Positions 23,863-32,907 of a stretch of DNA of 64,000 nucleotides are shown here, one piece after another (the first letter of the stretch is position 1; each line of letters opens with the position of its first letter). Below the pieces are notes generated by a model, which saw nothing but the letters and a program-made list of their open reading frames with translations, searched no databases and was not told where the DNA came from. The position numbers and the translations under genes were made by a program. The stretch is from Bacillota bacterium (lineage in GTDB: Bacteria; Bacillota; Clostridia; Lachnospirales; Lachnospiraceae): assembly GCA_023390555.1 (NCBI GenBank), contig JAEWCQ010000011.1:89061-153060 (forward strand). Reading direction: 5' to 3'.

Positions 23863-24909
23863 ATGAAAAAGAAAATGGTAGCCCTATTTTTAAGTGTTGT
23901 ATGTACTATGAGTCTGCTGGCTGGCTGTGGAAATTCATCCGCAGGTAACAGCGGTGATCAGACGGCCGATGCTACGGAAAGTACATCCGGCGCATCTTAT
24001 ACGATTGGTATCTCACAGTTTGCGGAGCATCCGTCTCTGGATAACTGCCGAAAGGGATTTTTGGACGGACTGAAAAATGCAGGAATCGTGGAAGGAGAGA
24101 ACCTTACCGTCGATTATCAGAATGCGCAGACCGACACCGGAACCGCAAGTACGATTTCTGACAGCTTTGTATCCGATAAAGTGGATATGATCTGTGCAAT
24201 TGCAACGCCGAGTGCGGCAAGTGCTTACAATTCCTGCCTGAACACGGACATTCCGGTTGTTTACACCGCAGTATCCGATCCGCTTACAGCAGGGCTGGCA
24301 AATGAAGATGGAACAAGCGTTGGAAATGTCACCGGTTCTTCCGATGTACTTCCGGTGGAAGAACAGCTGAAGATGATACGGACCATTCTTCCGGACGCAA
24401 AGAAAATCGGTATCTTATATACGACAAGCGAGGCAAATTCCAGTAGTACGATCGAACAGTACAAATCACTTGCGGGTAAATATGATTTTGAAATCGTTGA
24501 ATCTGGAATTAATACAACGGCGGATGTTGAGCTGGCCGCGACCGATCTTGTTTCCAAAGTAGACTGTCTGTGCAATCTGACAGATAACACAGTTGTAAGT
24601 GCATTGCAGACCGTATTGGATAAGGCAAATACAGCAGGTATTCCGGTATTTGGCAGTGAGATCGAACAGGTGAAATCTGGCTGTGTCGCTTCGATGGGTA
24701 TTGACTATTATAAGCTGGGTGTGGAAACCGGAGAGATGGCAGCAAAAATCTTAAAGGGAGAGACAACAGCAAAGGATACGAAATACATTACGGCATCCGC
24801 AGCCGAATTATATGTAAATACGGCGGCAGCGGATAAGATCGGTCTTACTTTGGATGAGGACTATACAAAGGATGCAGCAGAAGTATTCGATCAGATAGAA
24901 GTGGAGTAA
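23863..24909 (+). CDS. trpX: Tryptophan ABC transporter substrate-binding lipoprotein (TrpX-like)
   Basis: A 348-residue lipoprotein: signal peptide with lipobox L-L-A-G-C (Cys23 region), a Ser/Gly-rich linker, then an ABC_sub_bind (DUF534-like) periplasmic-binding fold starting Y-T-I-G-I-S-Q-F. It resembles the predicted TrpX protein of Firmicutes. The Trp-specific T-box directly upstream strongly supports tryptophan, or a precursor, as ligand. The ATG at 23863 after AGAGGA starts a normal signal peptide; the ATG at 23839 would add eight residues. Confidence 0.88.
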   Translation: MKKKMVALFLSVVCTMSLLAGCGNSSAGNSGDQTADATESTSGASYTIGISQFAEHPSLDNCRKGFLDGLKNAGIVEGENLTVDYQNAQTDTGTASTISDSFVSDKVDMICAIATPSAASAYNSCLNTDIPVVYTAVSDPLTAGLANEDGTSVGNVTGSSDVLPVEEQLKMIRTILPDAKKIGILYTTSEANSSSTIEQYKSLAGKYDFEIVESGINTTADVELAATDLVSKVDCLCNLTDNTVVSALQTVLDKANTAGIPVFGSEIEQVKSGCVASMGIDYYKLGVETGEMAAKILKGETTAKDTKYITASAAELYVNTAAADKIGLTLDEDYTKDAAEVFDQIEVE

Positions 24910-24934
24910 TGAATCAAAAGATGGGGGTAACACC

Positions 24935-25819
24935 GTGACTCTAGTGCTTAGTGTTTTGGAACAGGGTATGATATATGCCATTATGGCGTTGGGAATTTAT
25001 ATAACGTATACAATATTGGACTTTCCGGATCTGACCGTAGATGGGAGTTTTCCATTGGGAGCAGCACTGTCTGCGGTCATGATATCGAAGGGCATCAATC
25101 CGGTACTGACACTGGCCGTATCTTTTGCGGCCGGTGTGCTGGCCGGAACGATAACGGGACTGATTCATGTGAAATTAAAGGTACGGGATCTGCTCTCCGG
25201 TATTATTATGATGACAGCCCTGTATACGGTAAATCTCCGGATTGCCGGGAGAGCGAACCTTCCTATTTACAATAAAAAGACCATTTTTGACAATGATATT
25301 GTAACAGCTGTCTTTCGTGGATCGCTTGCACCATATGCGACACTGATCATCATTCTGGTCATTACGGTATTGATGAAGGTACTGCTGGATTGGTATATGA
25401 GTACCAAATCCGGCTATTTGCTGCGTGCAGTCGGTGATAATGAGACCATTGTGACGTCTATGGGCGTTGACAGAGGCGCTATCAAGATCATCGGGCTTGC
25501 TATTGCAAACGGACTGGTAACCTTAAGCGGTTCCATTTTTGCACAGCAGCAGCGTTATTTTGATATGTCAATGGGAACCGGTACCATGGTCATAGGACTA
25601 GCGAGCGTTATCATCGGCATCAGTCTGCTTAAGAAAGTGACATTCTTGAAGATGACAACCAGTGTTATCATCGGTTCCATCATTTATAAGGCCTGTGTGG
25701 CAATCGCCATTAAGCTTGGAATGCCATCCTCGGATCTGAAGCTGATTACTGCGGTGCTGTTTTTGATCATTCTGGTGATTGGAATGGAAAGAAAAAAGAA
25801 GGTGAAGATACATGCTTGA
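24935..25819 (+). CDS. trpY: Tryptophan ABC transporter permease (TrpY-like)
   Basis: A 294-residue integral membrane permease of the branched-chain/ribose transporter fold with eight or more helices. It carries D-F-P-D-L-T-V-D-G-S-F-P-L-G-A near residue 30 and G-D-N-E-T-I-V-T-S-M-G-V-D near residue 170, both typical of this family. It starts with GTG after GGGGGT. Its 3' end overlaps the ATPase gene by 8 nt, so the three genes form one operon under the T-box. Confidence 0.88.
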   Translation: MTLVLSVLEQGMIYAIMALGIYITYTILDFPDLTVDGSFPLGAALSAVMISKGINPVLTLAVSFAAGVLAGTITGLIHVKLKVRDLLSGIIMMTALYTVNLRIAGRANLPIYNKKTIFDNDIVTAVFRGSLAPYATLIIILVITVLMKVLLDWYMSTKSGYLLRAVGDNETIVTSMGVDRGAIKIIGLAIANGLVTLSGSIFAQQQRYFDMSMGTGTMVIGLASVIIGISLLKKVTFLKMTTSVIIGSIIYKACVAIAIKLGMPSSDLKLITAVLFLIILVIGMERKKKVKIHA

Positions 25820-26585
25820 GTTAGTAAATATTAATAAATTATATAACCCTGGTACAATCAATGAAATCTGTCTTTTCCAGAATTTTAATCTTACCGTTTC
25901 CGATGGAGAATTCATTTCCGTTGTCGGAAGTAATGGTTCCGGAAAAACATCCATGCTGAATATCGTCTGCGGAACCATTGATATCGACAGCGGGAAGATA
26001 CTGGTAAACGGAACAGATATTACGAAGCAGAAGGATTATGTCCGTCAGCGCCGCATCGGGAGAGTATTTCAGGATCCGTCAAAAGGTACCTGCCCGAATA
26101 TGACCATTCTGGAGAATATGGCGATTGCAGACAATAAAGGAAAAAGTTACGGATTGATGAGAGGGACGAATAAAGCACGCATTGACTCTTATCGGGAGCT
26201 GCTTGCCAGTGTCAACCTCGGTCTGGAGGATAAGCTTCATGCAAAGGTAGGTGCGATGTCGGGAGGACAGCGCCAGACACTCGCGCTGCTGATGGCAACC
26301 ATGAATCCGATTGAATTTCTGATTCTCGATGAGCATACGGCTGCACTGGACCCGAAAACCGCGGAGATCGTCATGGAACTCACGGACAAAATCGTCAAAG
26401 AGAAGCATGTGACCACAATCATGGTAACGCATAATCTCCGTTATGCCGTCGAATATGGAGACAGACTTTTCATGATGCACCGGGGCAAGGCGATTATAGA
26501 CAAGGCAGGAGAAGAAAAGAAGACCATGAAAGTGGAAGATATCCTGGGAACATTCAATGAAATCAGCATTGAATGTGGAAATTAA
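25812..26585 (+). CDS. trpZ: Tryptophan ABC transporter ATP-binding protein (TrpZ-like)
   Basis: A 257-residue ABC ATPase. Walker A G-S-N-G-S-G-K-T-S, signature M-S-G-G-Q-R-Q-T-L-A, Walker B F-L-I-L-D-E-H (His in place of the usual Pro after Asp-Glu, as often seen in this family) and H-loop V-T-H-N. It is the last gene of the operon; a weak hairpin follows. Confidence 0.88.
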   Translation: MLELVNINKLYNPGTINEICLFQNFNLTVSDGEFISVVGSNGSGKTSMLNIVCGTIDIDSGKILVNGTDITKQKDYVRQRRIGRVFQDPSKGTCPNMTILENMAIADNKGKSYGLMRGTNKARIDSYRELLASVNLGLEDKLHAKVGAMSGGQRQTLALLMATMNPIEFLILDEHTAALDPKTAEIVMELTDKIVKEKHVTTIMVTHNLRYAVEYGDRLFMMHRGKAIIDKAGEEKKTMKVEDILGTFNEISIECGN

Positions 26586-26643
26586 AGGATACTCCTGAAA
26601 TAAGGATTGAATTTTGTAATATATTCATTTATTATAGATATAG

Positions 26644-26666
26644 AAATGGGCGTTTACGCTCATTTT
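26644..26666 (+). terminator. Weak terminator after trpZ
   Basis: AAATGGGCG, TTTA, CGCTCATTT with one G-T pair and a short T-run. Confidence 0.5.
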
Positions 26667-26698
26667 AAACGTATCAATCATGAAACTGGAGGTAACTT

Positions 26699-27586
26699 AT
26701 GTATCCTATCGTAAAAAAAGAAAAACTGGCTGATAAGATTTTTCTTATGGATGTTAAGGCACCACGTGTTGCCAAATCCTGTGAGCCGGGACAATTTATC
26801 ATCGTGAAAATGGATGAAGAGGGGGAACGTATTCCTTTGACCGTATGTGATTATGACAGAGAAGCGGGAACCATTTCCATTGTTTTTCAAACAGTTGGCG
26901 CTTCTACAGAGCGTATGGCAGATTTGGAAGTGGGAGATGCTTTTCGTGATTTTGTCGGACCACTGGGATGTGCCTCTGAATTAATAGAGACCGATATTGA
27001 GGAGTTAAAGAAAAAGAAAATTGTATTTGTTGCAGGTGGTGTAGGAACAGCACCGGTGTATCCACAGGTAAAGTGGCTGCATGAGCATGGGGTCTCCTGT
27101 GATGTCATCATGGGTTCCAAGACCAAAGACCTGTTGATTCTCGTGGAAGAGATGCGTAAAGTAGCGGGTAATCTGTATGTTACGACAGATGACGGTTCTT
27201 ATGGATTTCACGGAATGGGGACAAACCAGCTGCAGGAATTGGTAGACGCAGGAAATACATATGACCTGTGTGTTGCAATCGGACCGATGATCATGATGAA
27301 ATTCGTTGCGCTTCTCACCAAAAAGCTGGGAATTCCAACAGTTGTATCCATGAATCCGATTATGGTGGACGGAACCGGAATGTGCGGTGCCTGTCGTCTG
27401 ACCGTGGGAGATGAAGTCAAGTTCGCCTGTGTGGACGGGCCGGAATTTGATGGACATCTTGTTGACTTTGATCAGGCGATGAAACGTCAGCAGACCTACA
27501 AGACAGCAGAAGGAAGAGCTGTGTTAAAAGAGCAGGAAGGCGATACACATCACGGCGGATGTGGAATTTGCGGAGGTGACAACTAA
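26699..27586 (+). CDS. nfnA: NfnA-like FAD/NAD-binding subunit (NADH-dependent reduced ferredoxin:NADP+ oxidoreductase)
   Basis: A 295-residue PyrK/HydG-like flavoprotein. An N-terminal FAD-binding barrel is followed by an NAD-binding domain (V-F-V-A-G-G-V-G-T-A-P-V-Y-P near residue 110). The C-terminal [2Fe-2S] site is C-G-A-C-R with a further Cys in F-A-C-V-D-G-P-E-F. With NfnB it forms the electron-bifurcating transhydrogenase linking NADH, ferredoxin and NADPH in anaerobes. Its stop overlaps the start of nfnB by one base. Confidence 0.88.
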   Translation: MYPIVKKEKLADKIFLMDVKAPRVAKSCEPGQFIIVKMDEEGERIPLTVCDYDREAGTISIVFQTVGASTERMADLEVGDAFRDFVGPLGCASELIETDIEELKKKKIVFVAGGVGTAPVYPQVKWLHEHGVSCDVIMGSKTKDLLILVEEMRKVAGNLYVTTDDGSYGFHGMGTNQLQELVDAGNTYDLCVAIGPMIMMKFVALLTKKLGIPTVVSMNPIMVDGTGMCGACRLTVGDEVKFACVDGPEFDGHLVDFDQAMKRQQTYKTAEGRAVLKEQEGDTHHGGCGICGGDN

Positions 27587-28971
27587 TGGATGTATTGAAG
27601 AAAATTCCGGTTCGTGAGCAGGAGCCCAAGGTACGTGCAGCGAACTTTGAAGAAGTGTGTCTTGGATATAACAAAGAAGAAGCGATGGAGGAATCTGTCA
27701 GATGTTTGAACTGTAAAAATGCACAGTGCGTGAAGGGTTGTCCTGTTTCCATCAATATACCTGGATTTGTAGAGCAGGTGAAACAGGGAAATATGGAAGA
27801 GGCTTATCAGATTATCAGTGAATCTTCCGCACTTCCGGCAGTTTGTGGCCGTGTCTGTCCTCAGGAGAGCCAGTGCGAGGGAAAATGTATCCGCGGATTT
27901 AAAGGCGAACCGGTATCCATCGGAAAGCTGGAGCGTTTTGTTGCAGACTGGGCAAGAGAAAATGGAATTCAGCCAAAAAAAGCAGAGAAGATGAACGGTC
28001 ACAAAGTAGCTGTGATCGGTTCTGGTCCGGCAGGACTTACCTGTGCCGGAGATCTTGCTAAAATGGGATATGAGGTAACTATTTTTGAAGCATTGCATGA
28101 ACCGGGCGGTGTTTTAAGCTACGGTATTCCGGAATTCCGTCTTCCAAAGCAGAAAGTCGTAGCTGCAGAAGTGGAAAATGTCAAAGCATTGGGCGTTAAA
28201 ATAGAGACAAACGTCGTAATCGGTAAGTCGACGACAATCGATGAACTGATGGATGAAGAAGATTTTGAAGCCGTATTTATCGGTTCCGGTGCCGGACTTC
28301 CAAGATTCATGGGAATCCCGGGTGAACAGGCAAACGGAGTATTTTCTGCAAATGAATTTCTGACCAGAAACAATCTGATGAAGGCGTTTAAGACTGATTA
28401 TGATACACCAATTATGGAGGGAAAAAGAGTTGCTGTTGTCGGCGGCGGTAATGTAGCTATGGATGCGGCCAGAACAGCATTGAGACTTGGTGCAGAAGTA
28501 CATGTTGTGTACCGGAGAAGTGAAGCCGAGCTCCCTGCCAGAGTAGAGGAAGTTCATCATGCGAAAGAAGAGGGAATTATCTTTGATTTGCTGACCAATC
28601 CGAAAGAAATTCTCGTGGATGAGAATGGCTGGGTAAAGGGTATGACCTGCGTACGTATGGAACTGGGAGAAGCTGATGCATCGGGCCGCAGAAGTCCGGT
28701 GGAAGTAGATGGATCGGAGTTTGATCTGGATCTGGATACTGTCATCATGTCTCTCGGAACATCACCGAATCCGCTGATCTCTTCGACAACGAAGGGGCTT
28801 GATATCAACCGCAGAAAATGTATCATTGCGGAAGAGGAAACCGGTGCGACCAGCAAAGAAGGCGTGTATGCCGGCGGTGACGCAGTGACCGGCGCGGCAA
28901 CTGTTATTCTTGCAATGGGTGCGGGAAAAGCGGCAGCGAAGGGAATTGATGAATTCCTGCGTAATAATTGA
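27586..28971 (+). CDS. nfnB: NfnB-like subunit (GltD-family NADPH oxidoreductase)
   Basis: A 461-residue protein annotated in many genomes as NADPH-dependent glutamate synthase small chain. An N-terminal double 4Fe-4S region (C-L-N-C-K-N-A-Q-C-V-K-G-C-P, C-G-R-V-C-P-Q-E-S-Q-C) precedes the FAD site (V-I-G-S-G-P-A-G-L-T-C-A) and the NADP site (V-V-G-G-G-N-V-A-M-D-A-A-R-T). Coupling to NfnA and the absence of a GltB gene argue for Nfn rather than glutamate synthase. A terminator follows. Confidence 0.88.
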   Translation: MDVLKKIPVREQEPKVRAANFEEVCLGYNKEEAMEESVRCLNCKNAQCVKGCPVSINIPGFVEQVKQGNMEEAYQIISESSALPAVCGRVCPQESQCEGKCIRGFKGEPVSIGKLERFVADWARENGIQPKKAEKMNGHKVAVIGSGPAGLTCAGDLAKMGYEVTIFEALHEPGGVLSYGIPEFRLPKQKVVAAEVENVKALGVKIETNVVIGKSTTIDELMDEEDFEAVFIGSGAGLPRFMGIPGEQANGVFSANEFLTRNNLMKAFKTDYDTPIMEGKRVAVVGGGNVAMDAARTALRLGAEVHVVYRRSEAELPARVEEVHHAKEEGIIFDLLTNPKEILVDENGWVKGMTCVRMELGEADASGRRSPVEVDGSEFDLDLDTVIMSLGTSPNPLISSTTKGLDINRRKCIIAEEETGATSKEGVYAGGDAVTGAATVILAMGAGKAAAKGIDEFLRNN

Positions 28972-29000
28972 GAAATTTATATTTGTGATAACACACATAA

Positions 29001-29033
29001 AAAAGAGTGAGCTTTCGAGCCCGCTCTTTTTTT
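29001..29033 (+). terminator. Rho-independent terminator after nfnB
   Basis: A GC-containing stem (AAAGAGTGAGC with GCCCGCTCTTT, mismatches inside) around TTTCGA, followed by TTTTTTT. The next 209 bp to the ABC gene are very AT-rich; I see no convincing feature there. Confidence 0.75.
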
Positions 29034-29242
29034 GAGCCTTCGGAAGGACTTTGTTTCTTAGACGTAAATATTTTGGCTTATATTTAAGCTAAACAGAAAA
29101 TAAAACAAAAAAATAAGTTATGCTTATTTAATATTTTGTAAAAACTAAATAAATGGAAAAACAGGTAAAATTTAGTTGATTTGTGACTGGACATCAGATA
29201 GTATAAGCTGTAACAATACATAAGAGACAGGGGGTAGTCAAA

Positions 29243-30271
29243 ATGATTGAAATTTATAATTTAGAGCGTACATTTAAAGTCCTGAATCGAAAGGAGGGCT
29301 TAAAGGGCGCTTTTCTGGATCTGTTTTCGAGAGACTATAAGTATGTCAAGGCGGTGAATGATATTTCTCTTACGATTGGGGATGGAGAAATCGTTGGTTA
29401 CGTTGGGCCGAATGGAGCAGGAAAATCCACAACGATTAAAATGATGACAGGTGTACTGAAGCCGTCATCCGGTACAATTCGGATCGATGGAAAGGAACCG
29501 TATACAAACCGGAGGATGCATATGAAACGCATCGGCGTAGTCTTTGGACAGCGTTCCCAGTTATGGTGGTCACTGCCGGTTCGGGAGTCTTTTCGTGTCT
29601 TAAAGGATATGTATGAGGTGCCAGATGAGGTCTATGAAAAGAATCTGGCTCTTGTGGAAAGTCTGGTACATATAGAGGAATTGTACGGGAAACCAGTTCG
29701 CCAGCTTTCTTTGGGGCAGCGGATGCTCTGTGAGGTAACAGCTGCATTTCTGCATGATCCAAAGGTCGTATTTCTGGATGAACCGACGATCGGTCTGGAT
29801 GTATCCGTGAAGGAAAGCATACGTACTTTAATTAAGCGATTAAATAAGGAGAGGGGAACGACCATTGTCCTGACTTCACATGATACCAAGGATATTGAGG
29901 CCTTGTGTGAACGAGTCGTGATTATCGATCAGGGGGCGCTGATCTTTGACAATTCAATTGAAAAGTTAAAGGAAATGTTCGGCCGCTTCCGAACAATCAA
30001 AATAGAACTTTCACCAGATTCCATGAGCTATGAAGAAATCTGTACTTACCTCGGAACACAGTATTCCAAAGAACAGGTAACAATTGCTAAGGAGGAGGAG
30101 ACCGGATGGATCAATCTGGTTGTCAATGAGGAGAAGCTTGAATTTACGGAAATTCTTACGAAAGTCATGCAGGAACTGCACGTGAATGATGTGCGTATGG
30201 AAGACGTGGGAGTGGAGGAAGTGATTAAACGCATTTATGAAGGGGGCGGGAAGGAAAATGAAAAAATATAG
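29243..30271 (+). CDS. ABC transporter ATP-binding protein (COG4586-type)
   Basis: A 342-residue ATPase with an N-terminal extension before Walker A (G-P-N-G-A-G-K-S-T-T), signature L-S-L-G-Q-R-M-L-C and Walker B V-V-F-L-D-E-P-T-I-G-L-D. The Q-loop region F-G-Q-R-S-Q-L-W-W is characteristic of this subfamily, which pairs with two different ABC-2 permeases, as here. The last 14 nt overlap the first permease gene. Substrate unknown; an exporter is likely. Confidence 0.88.
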   Translation: MIEIYNLERTFKVLNRKEGLKGAFLDLFSRDYKYVKAVNDISLTIGDGEIVGYVGPNGAGKSTTIKMMTGVLKPSSGTIRIDGKEPYTNRRMHMKRIGVVFGQRSQLWWSLPVRESFRVLKDMYEVPDEVYEKNLALVESLVHIEELYGKPVRQLSLGQRMLCEVTAAFLHDPKVVFLDEPTIGLDVSVKESIRTLIKRLNKERGTTIVLTSHDTKDIEALCERVVIIDQGALIFDNSIEKLKEMFGRFRTIKIELSPDSMSYEEICTYLGTQYSKEQVTIAKEEETGWINLVVNEEKLEFTEILTKVMQELHVNDVRMEDVGVEEVIKRIYEGGGKENEKI

Positions 30272-31052
30272 AGGAATCGCCCGGAATGAATTCCTTTCAG
30301 CAATTACGTATCGTGAGCATTTTATCACCTCCTTTTTCACCCAGCTGCTTTTTTTTATTGTGCTTTATTTTTTGTGGAGGGCAATTTATGCGGGGAGCGA
30401 CGGGACAATCGCGGGCATGACGATGGAGGAAACTTATGTCAGTATATCGCTGGCCGTCTGTCTGTTACGCTGTCTTTCGGGAGGAATCGAATGGGAAATG
30501 CACTATCAGATGATGCAGGGCGATATCATTATGAGAATGGTGAAACCGCTTGACTATATGTATCAGATGCTGTGGGTAAAAATCGGAGGAATGGTGGTTA
30601 ATTTTGTAACCTATTTAGTCCCTGTTTTTGCTGTCATCCTCTTGCTGTTTCCAGATGTTATTTTTGTAGGTGTGAATATCCCCGTATTCATTTTGTGCAT
30701 GTGCATCTCCTTTTTGGTCATGTTCACCTTCGAATTTATGATCGGTGTCTTTACTTTTTATACGGAGTCTGTCTGGGGATTATCGACAGTGAAAGATCTG
30801 ATTATCAGTTTTTTTGCGGGAGTCGAGGTGCCGGTTGCATTTTTTCCGGACTGGTTGAAGCACGTTGCAGATGTTCTGCCGTTTAAATCACTGTATAATG
30901 ACCCACTGCAGATTCTTTTGAATGAAACGATGGGGTGGCAGGACTATGGTAGAATCATTGCATTTCAGTTGATGTGGGGCATTTTGTTCTGGTGCCTTGC
31001 CAGGGGAATGTATGCCGTAATGCAGAAAAAAATAATTGTGAACGGGGGCTGA
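30258..31052 (+). CDS. ABC-2 family permease (COG4587-type)
   Basis: A 264-residue membrane protein with about six helices. The ATG at 30258 lies inside the 3' end of the ATPase gene and follows GGAAGG; an upstream in-frame start at 30237 is less likely. A charged cytoplasmic start (K-K-Y-R-G-I-A-R-N-E-F) precedes the first helix. It forms the transporter with the ATPase and the next permease. Confidence 0.82.
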   Translation: MKKYRGIARNEFLSAITYREHFITSFFTQLLFFIVLYFLWRAIYAGSDGTIAGMTMEETYVSISLAVCLLRCLSGGIEWEMHYQMMQGDIIMRMVKPLDYMYQMLWVKIGGMVVNFVTYLVPVFAVILLLFPDVIFVGVNIPVFILCMCISFLVMFTFEFMIGVFTFYTESVWGLSTVKDLIISFFAGVEVPVAFFPDWLKHVADVLPFKSLYNDPLQILLNETMGWQDYGRIIAFQLMWGILFWCLARGMYAVMQKKIIVNGG

Positions 31053-31056
31053 GCAG

Positions 31057-31857
31057 ATGAAAACGATAAGCTATTATTTGAAAATATATGGGCGTGTGGC
31101 ATCCCAATATTTGAAAGGACGCATGCAATTCCGGGCAGATTTTATCTGCGATATTGCAGGAATGATCATTGTGAATCTGTTTGGAATTGCAACATTCTGG
31201 GTCGTATTTTTGAATATTACGGAATTGGGCGGATGGAGCTTCAATGAGATGCTCTTTTTATACGGATTCTCACTGATGGCAATGAGTCCGCAGCAGATTT
31301 TGCTGGATCATGCATGGGGTCTTTCCATGTATGTGGTAACGGGAGAGTTTATCAGATACTGCTTTCGCCCAGTGAATGTTTTGTTCTATTATATGAGTGA
31401 GATGGTAGATGTGAAGGGCTTCAGCCAGTTCATACTGGGATTGGTGATCCTTGTTTTTGCATGGAAACGTCTGCTGATACCGGTGACTGTTTTCAATATT
31501 CTGATACTTGTGGTATTCTGGATTGGATCCGCATTGATTTGTATGGCACTGATTATCCTGTCAAGCACCTTTGGATTTCTGGGCGGCGGAACGAATGCGG
31601 CAGTGTATCTGGCCTCTGATTTAAAAGGGTATGGAAGGTATCCGTTGAAGATATTTGGAAAGGGATTGCGGTTGCTGTTTACTTTTGTGATCCCGATTGG
31701 ATTCATTGCTTATTATCCGGCAGGCTACTTCCTTGGAGATAAATTGGAGAATCCGGTTCTGACCTATCTGTCTCCGGTTATCGGACTTCTGTTCTTTCTG
31801 ATTTCCTGTAAGATATGGGAATGTTTTGCGGAACGTTATGCCGGAACGGGGTCCTGA
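31057..31857 (+). CDS. ABC-2 family permease (COG3694-type)
   Basis: A 266-residue membrane protein with six predicted helices. It is distinct from the preceding permease and follows it by 4 nt. It resembles the second permease of the COG4586/4587/3694 transporters. Typical traits are A-D-F-I-C-D-I-A-G-M near residue 30 and a conserved G-E-F-I-R-Y-C-F-R-P segment after the third helix. A terminator follows. Confidence 0.82.
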   Translation: MKTISYYLKIYGRVASQYLKGRMQFRADFICDIAGMIIVNLFGIATFWVVFLNITELGGWSFNEMLFLYGFSLMAMSPQQILLDHAWGLSMYVVTGEFIRYCFRPVNVLFYYMSEMVDVKGFSQFILGLVILVFAWKRLLIPVTVFNILILVVFWIGSALICMALIILSSTFGFLGGGTNAAVYLASDLKGYGRYPLKIFGKGLRLLFTFVIPIGFIAYYPAGYFLGDKLENPVLTYLSPVIGLLFFLISCKIWECFAERYAGTGS

Positions 31858-31864
31858 CAAAAAG

Positions 31865-31912
31865 AAAAAGGCGGTACCTGCAGTATTTACAACTGTGGTT
31901 ACCGCCTTTTTC
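31865..31912. terminator. Bidirectional terminator
   Basis: AAAAGGCGGTA and TACCGCCTTTT form a strong stem with further pairing inside (CCTGCAGT/ACTGTGG). The A-run before and T-run after allow function on both strands. Confidence 0.8.
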
Positions 31913-31984
31913 ATTCTATAGGAAACAACTTGCTATATTAACGTGTGAAAGCTACAATTTTACCATAGAATAAAATTTAGATGC

Positions 31985-32085
31985 GCAGCTTCGCGCGCGG
32001 AACAAAAGCTGTACGTTCGAAGTAGTAGAATGCGGGAGTGTACGGAGTACACTTTTGTTCTGTATGAAATTACTTCGTTCGAAAA
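31985..32085. repeat. Interleaved inverted repeats in an intergenic gap
   Basis: GAACAAAAG pairs with CTTTTGTTC, enclosing TTCGAAGTA (with a partial partner TTACTTCG-TTCGAA further on) and the small hairpin GTGTAC-GGA-GTACAC. The stems interleave, so alternative folds are possible. No protein is encoded. It may be a small structured RNA or a dispersed intergenic repeat; I cannot identify a family. Confidence 0.4.
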
Positions 32086-32091
32086 ATCTCG

Positions 32092-32907
32092 TCAGTCCAG
32101 ATTGACTTTCTTACTGCTGATATAAGCCGTAACCACATAGAAAATTACAATGAAGACGACAGACTGAATCATCGTGGAGCCAAAGACACTGCCGTAAAAA
32201 CCGGACATATCTACAAATCCTGATTGCGTAGAAATGGAAGATTCATCCGAAATGGAACGGATGCTCGTTCCTAGCATGGTGATGGTGCTCACAATCTGCA
32301 TGACAATATAAATCACAACGTAACTGATGATCGCAGCAAGAACCTTGTGCTTGTTGAATAACTGTCCGATGGAGATGCTGCAGTAAATCATCAGCAGACC
32401 GGAAAGACAGGTCAAAAAGGAAAAGAGCATGATCCAGCCAATCATCTCCGGTGCTGTAAATCCGGTAACCTTTTCAAAAGCAGGCCAGAGGTCTCCCCAG
32501 CTGATTTCCTCGCCATAGGTGCGAACCGCCGTAAGAATTAAAGAAACAACGGAGCCTATGGATAGTATCAGTGTAAGGAAGGCCCAAAACAGAGATACGA
32601 TAAGCTTGGTGTTTAAGGTTGCAAGCGGGTTCACCGGAAGTGTATGCGTCAGATAACCTTCGGAGGAATACATGCTCCGGAAAAAACGTATCATTAAGAA
32701 TACATAGGTTACGATGAACAGTGCGATAATTCCGAGAATATAGAAAATCAGCATCGCAGCGGCTACCGGGGCCATGCCATCATGATCAAATACTTTTAAT
32801 CCAAGAACAATCATGCCAAGCAGCGTAACGCCGATCAGTAAGAGATCCAGCGGAAGCAAAACTTTTCCGGTGTCTTTGAATTCATGCTTTAATAATTTTC
32901 CTAACAT
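32092..32907 (-). CDS. ABC transporter permease of a YtrA-type operon
   Basis: A 271-residue membrane protein with about six helices. It starts L-G-K-L-L-K-H-E-F-K-D-T-G, the typical cytoplasmic lead of ABC-2 permeases in Clostridia. Its start overlaps the upstream ATPase gene by 7 nt. Third gene of a regulator-ATPase-permease operon, probably for antibiotic or envelope stress. Confidence 0.85.
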   Translation of the reverse strand: MLGKLLKHEFKDTGKVLLPLDLLLIGVTLLGMIVLGLKVFDHDGMAPVAAAMLIFYILGIIALFIVTYVFLMIRFFRSMYSSEGYLTHTLPVNPLATLNTKLIVSLFWAFLTLILSIGSVVSLILTAVRTYGEEISWGDLWPAFEKVTGFTAPEMIGWIMLFSFLTCLSGLLMIYCSISIGQLFNKHKVLAAIISYVVIYIVMQIVSTITMLGTSIRSISDESSISTQSGFVDMSGFYGSVFGSTMIQSVVFIVIFYVVTAYISSKKVNLD

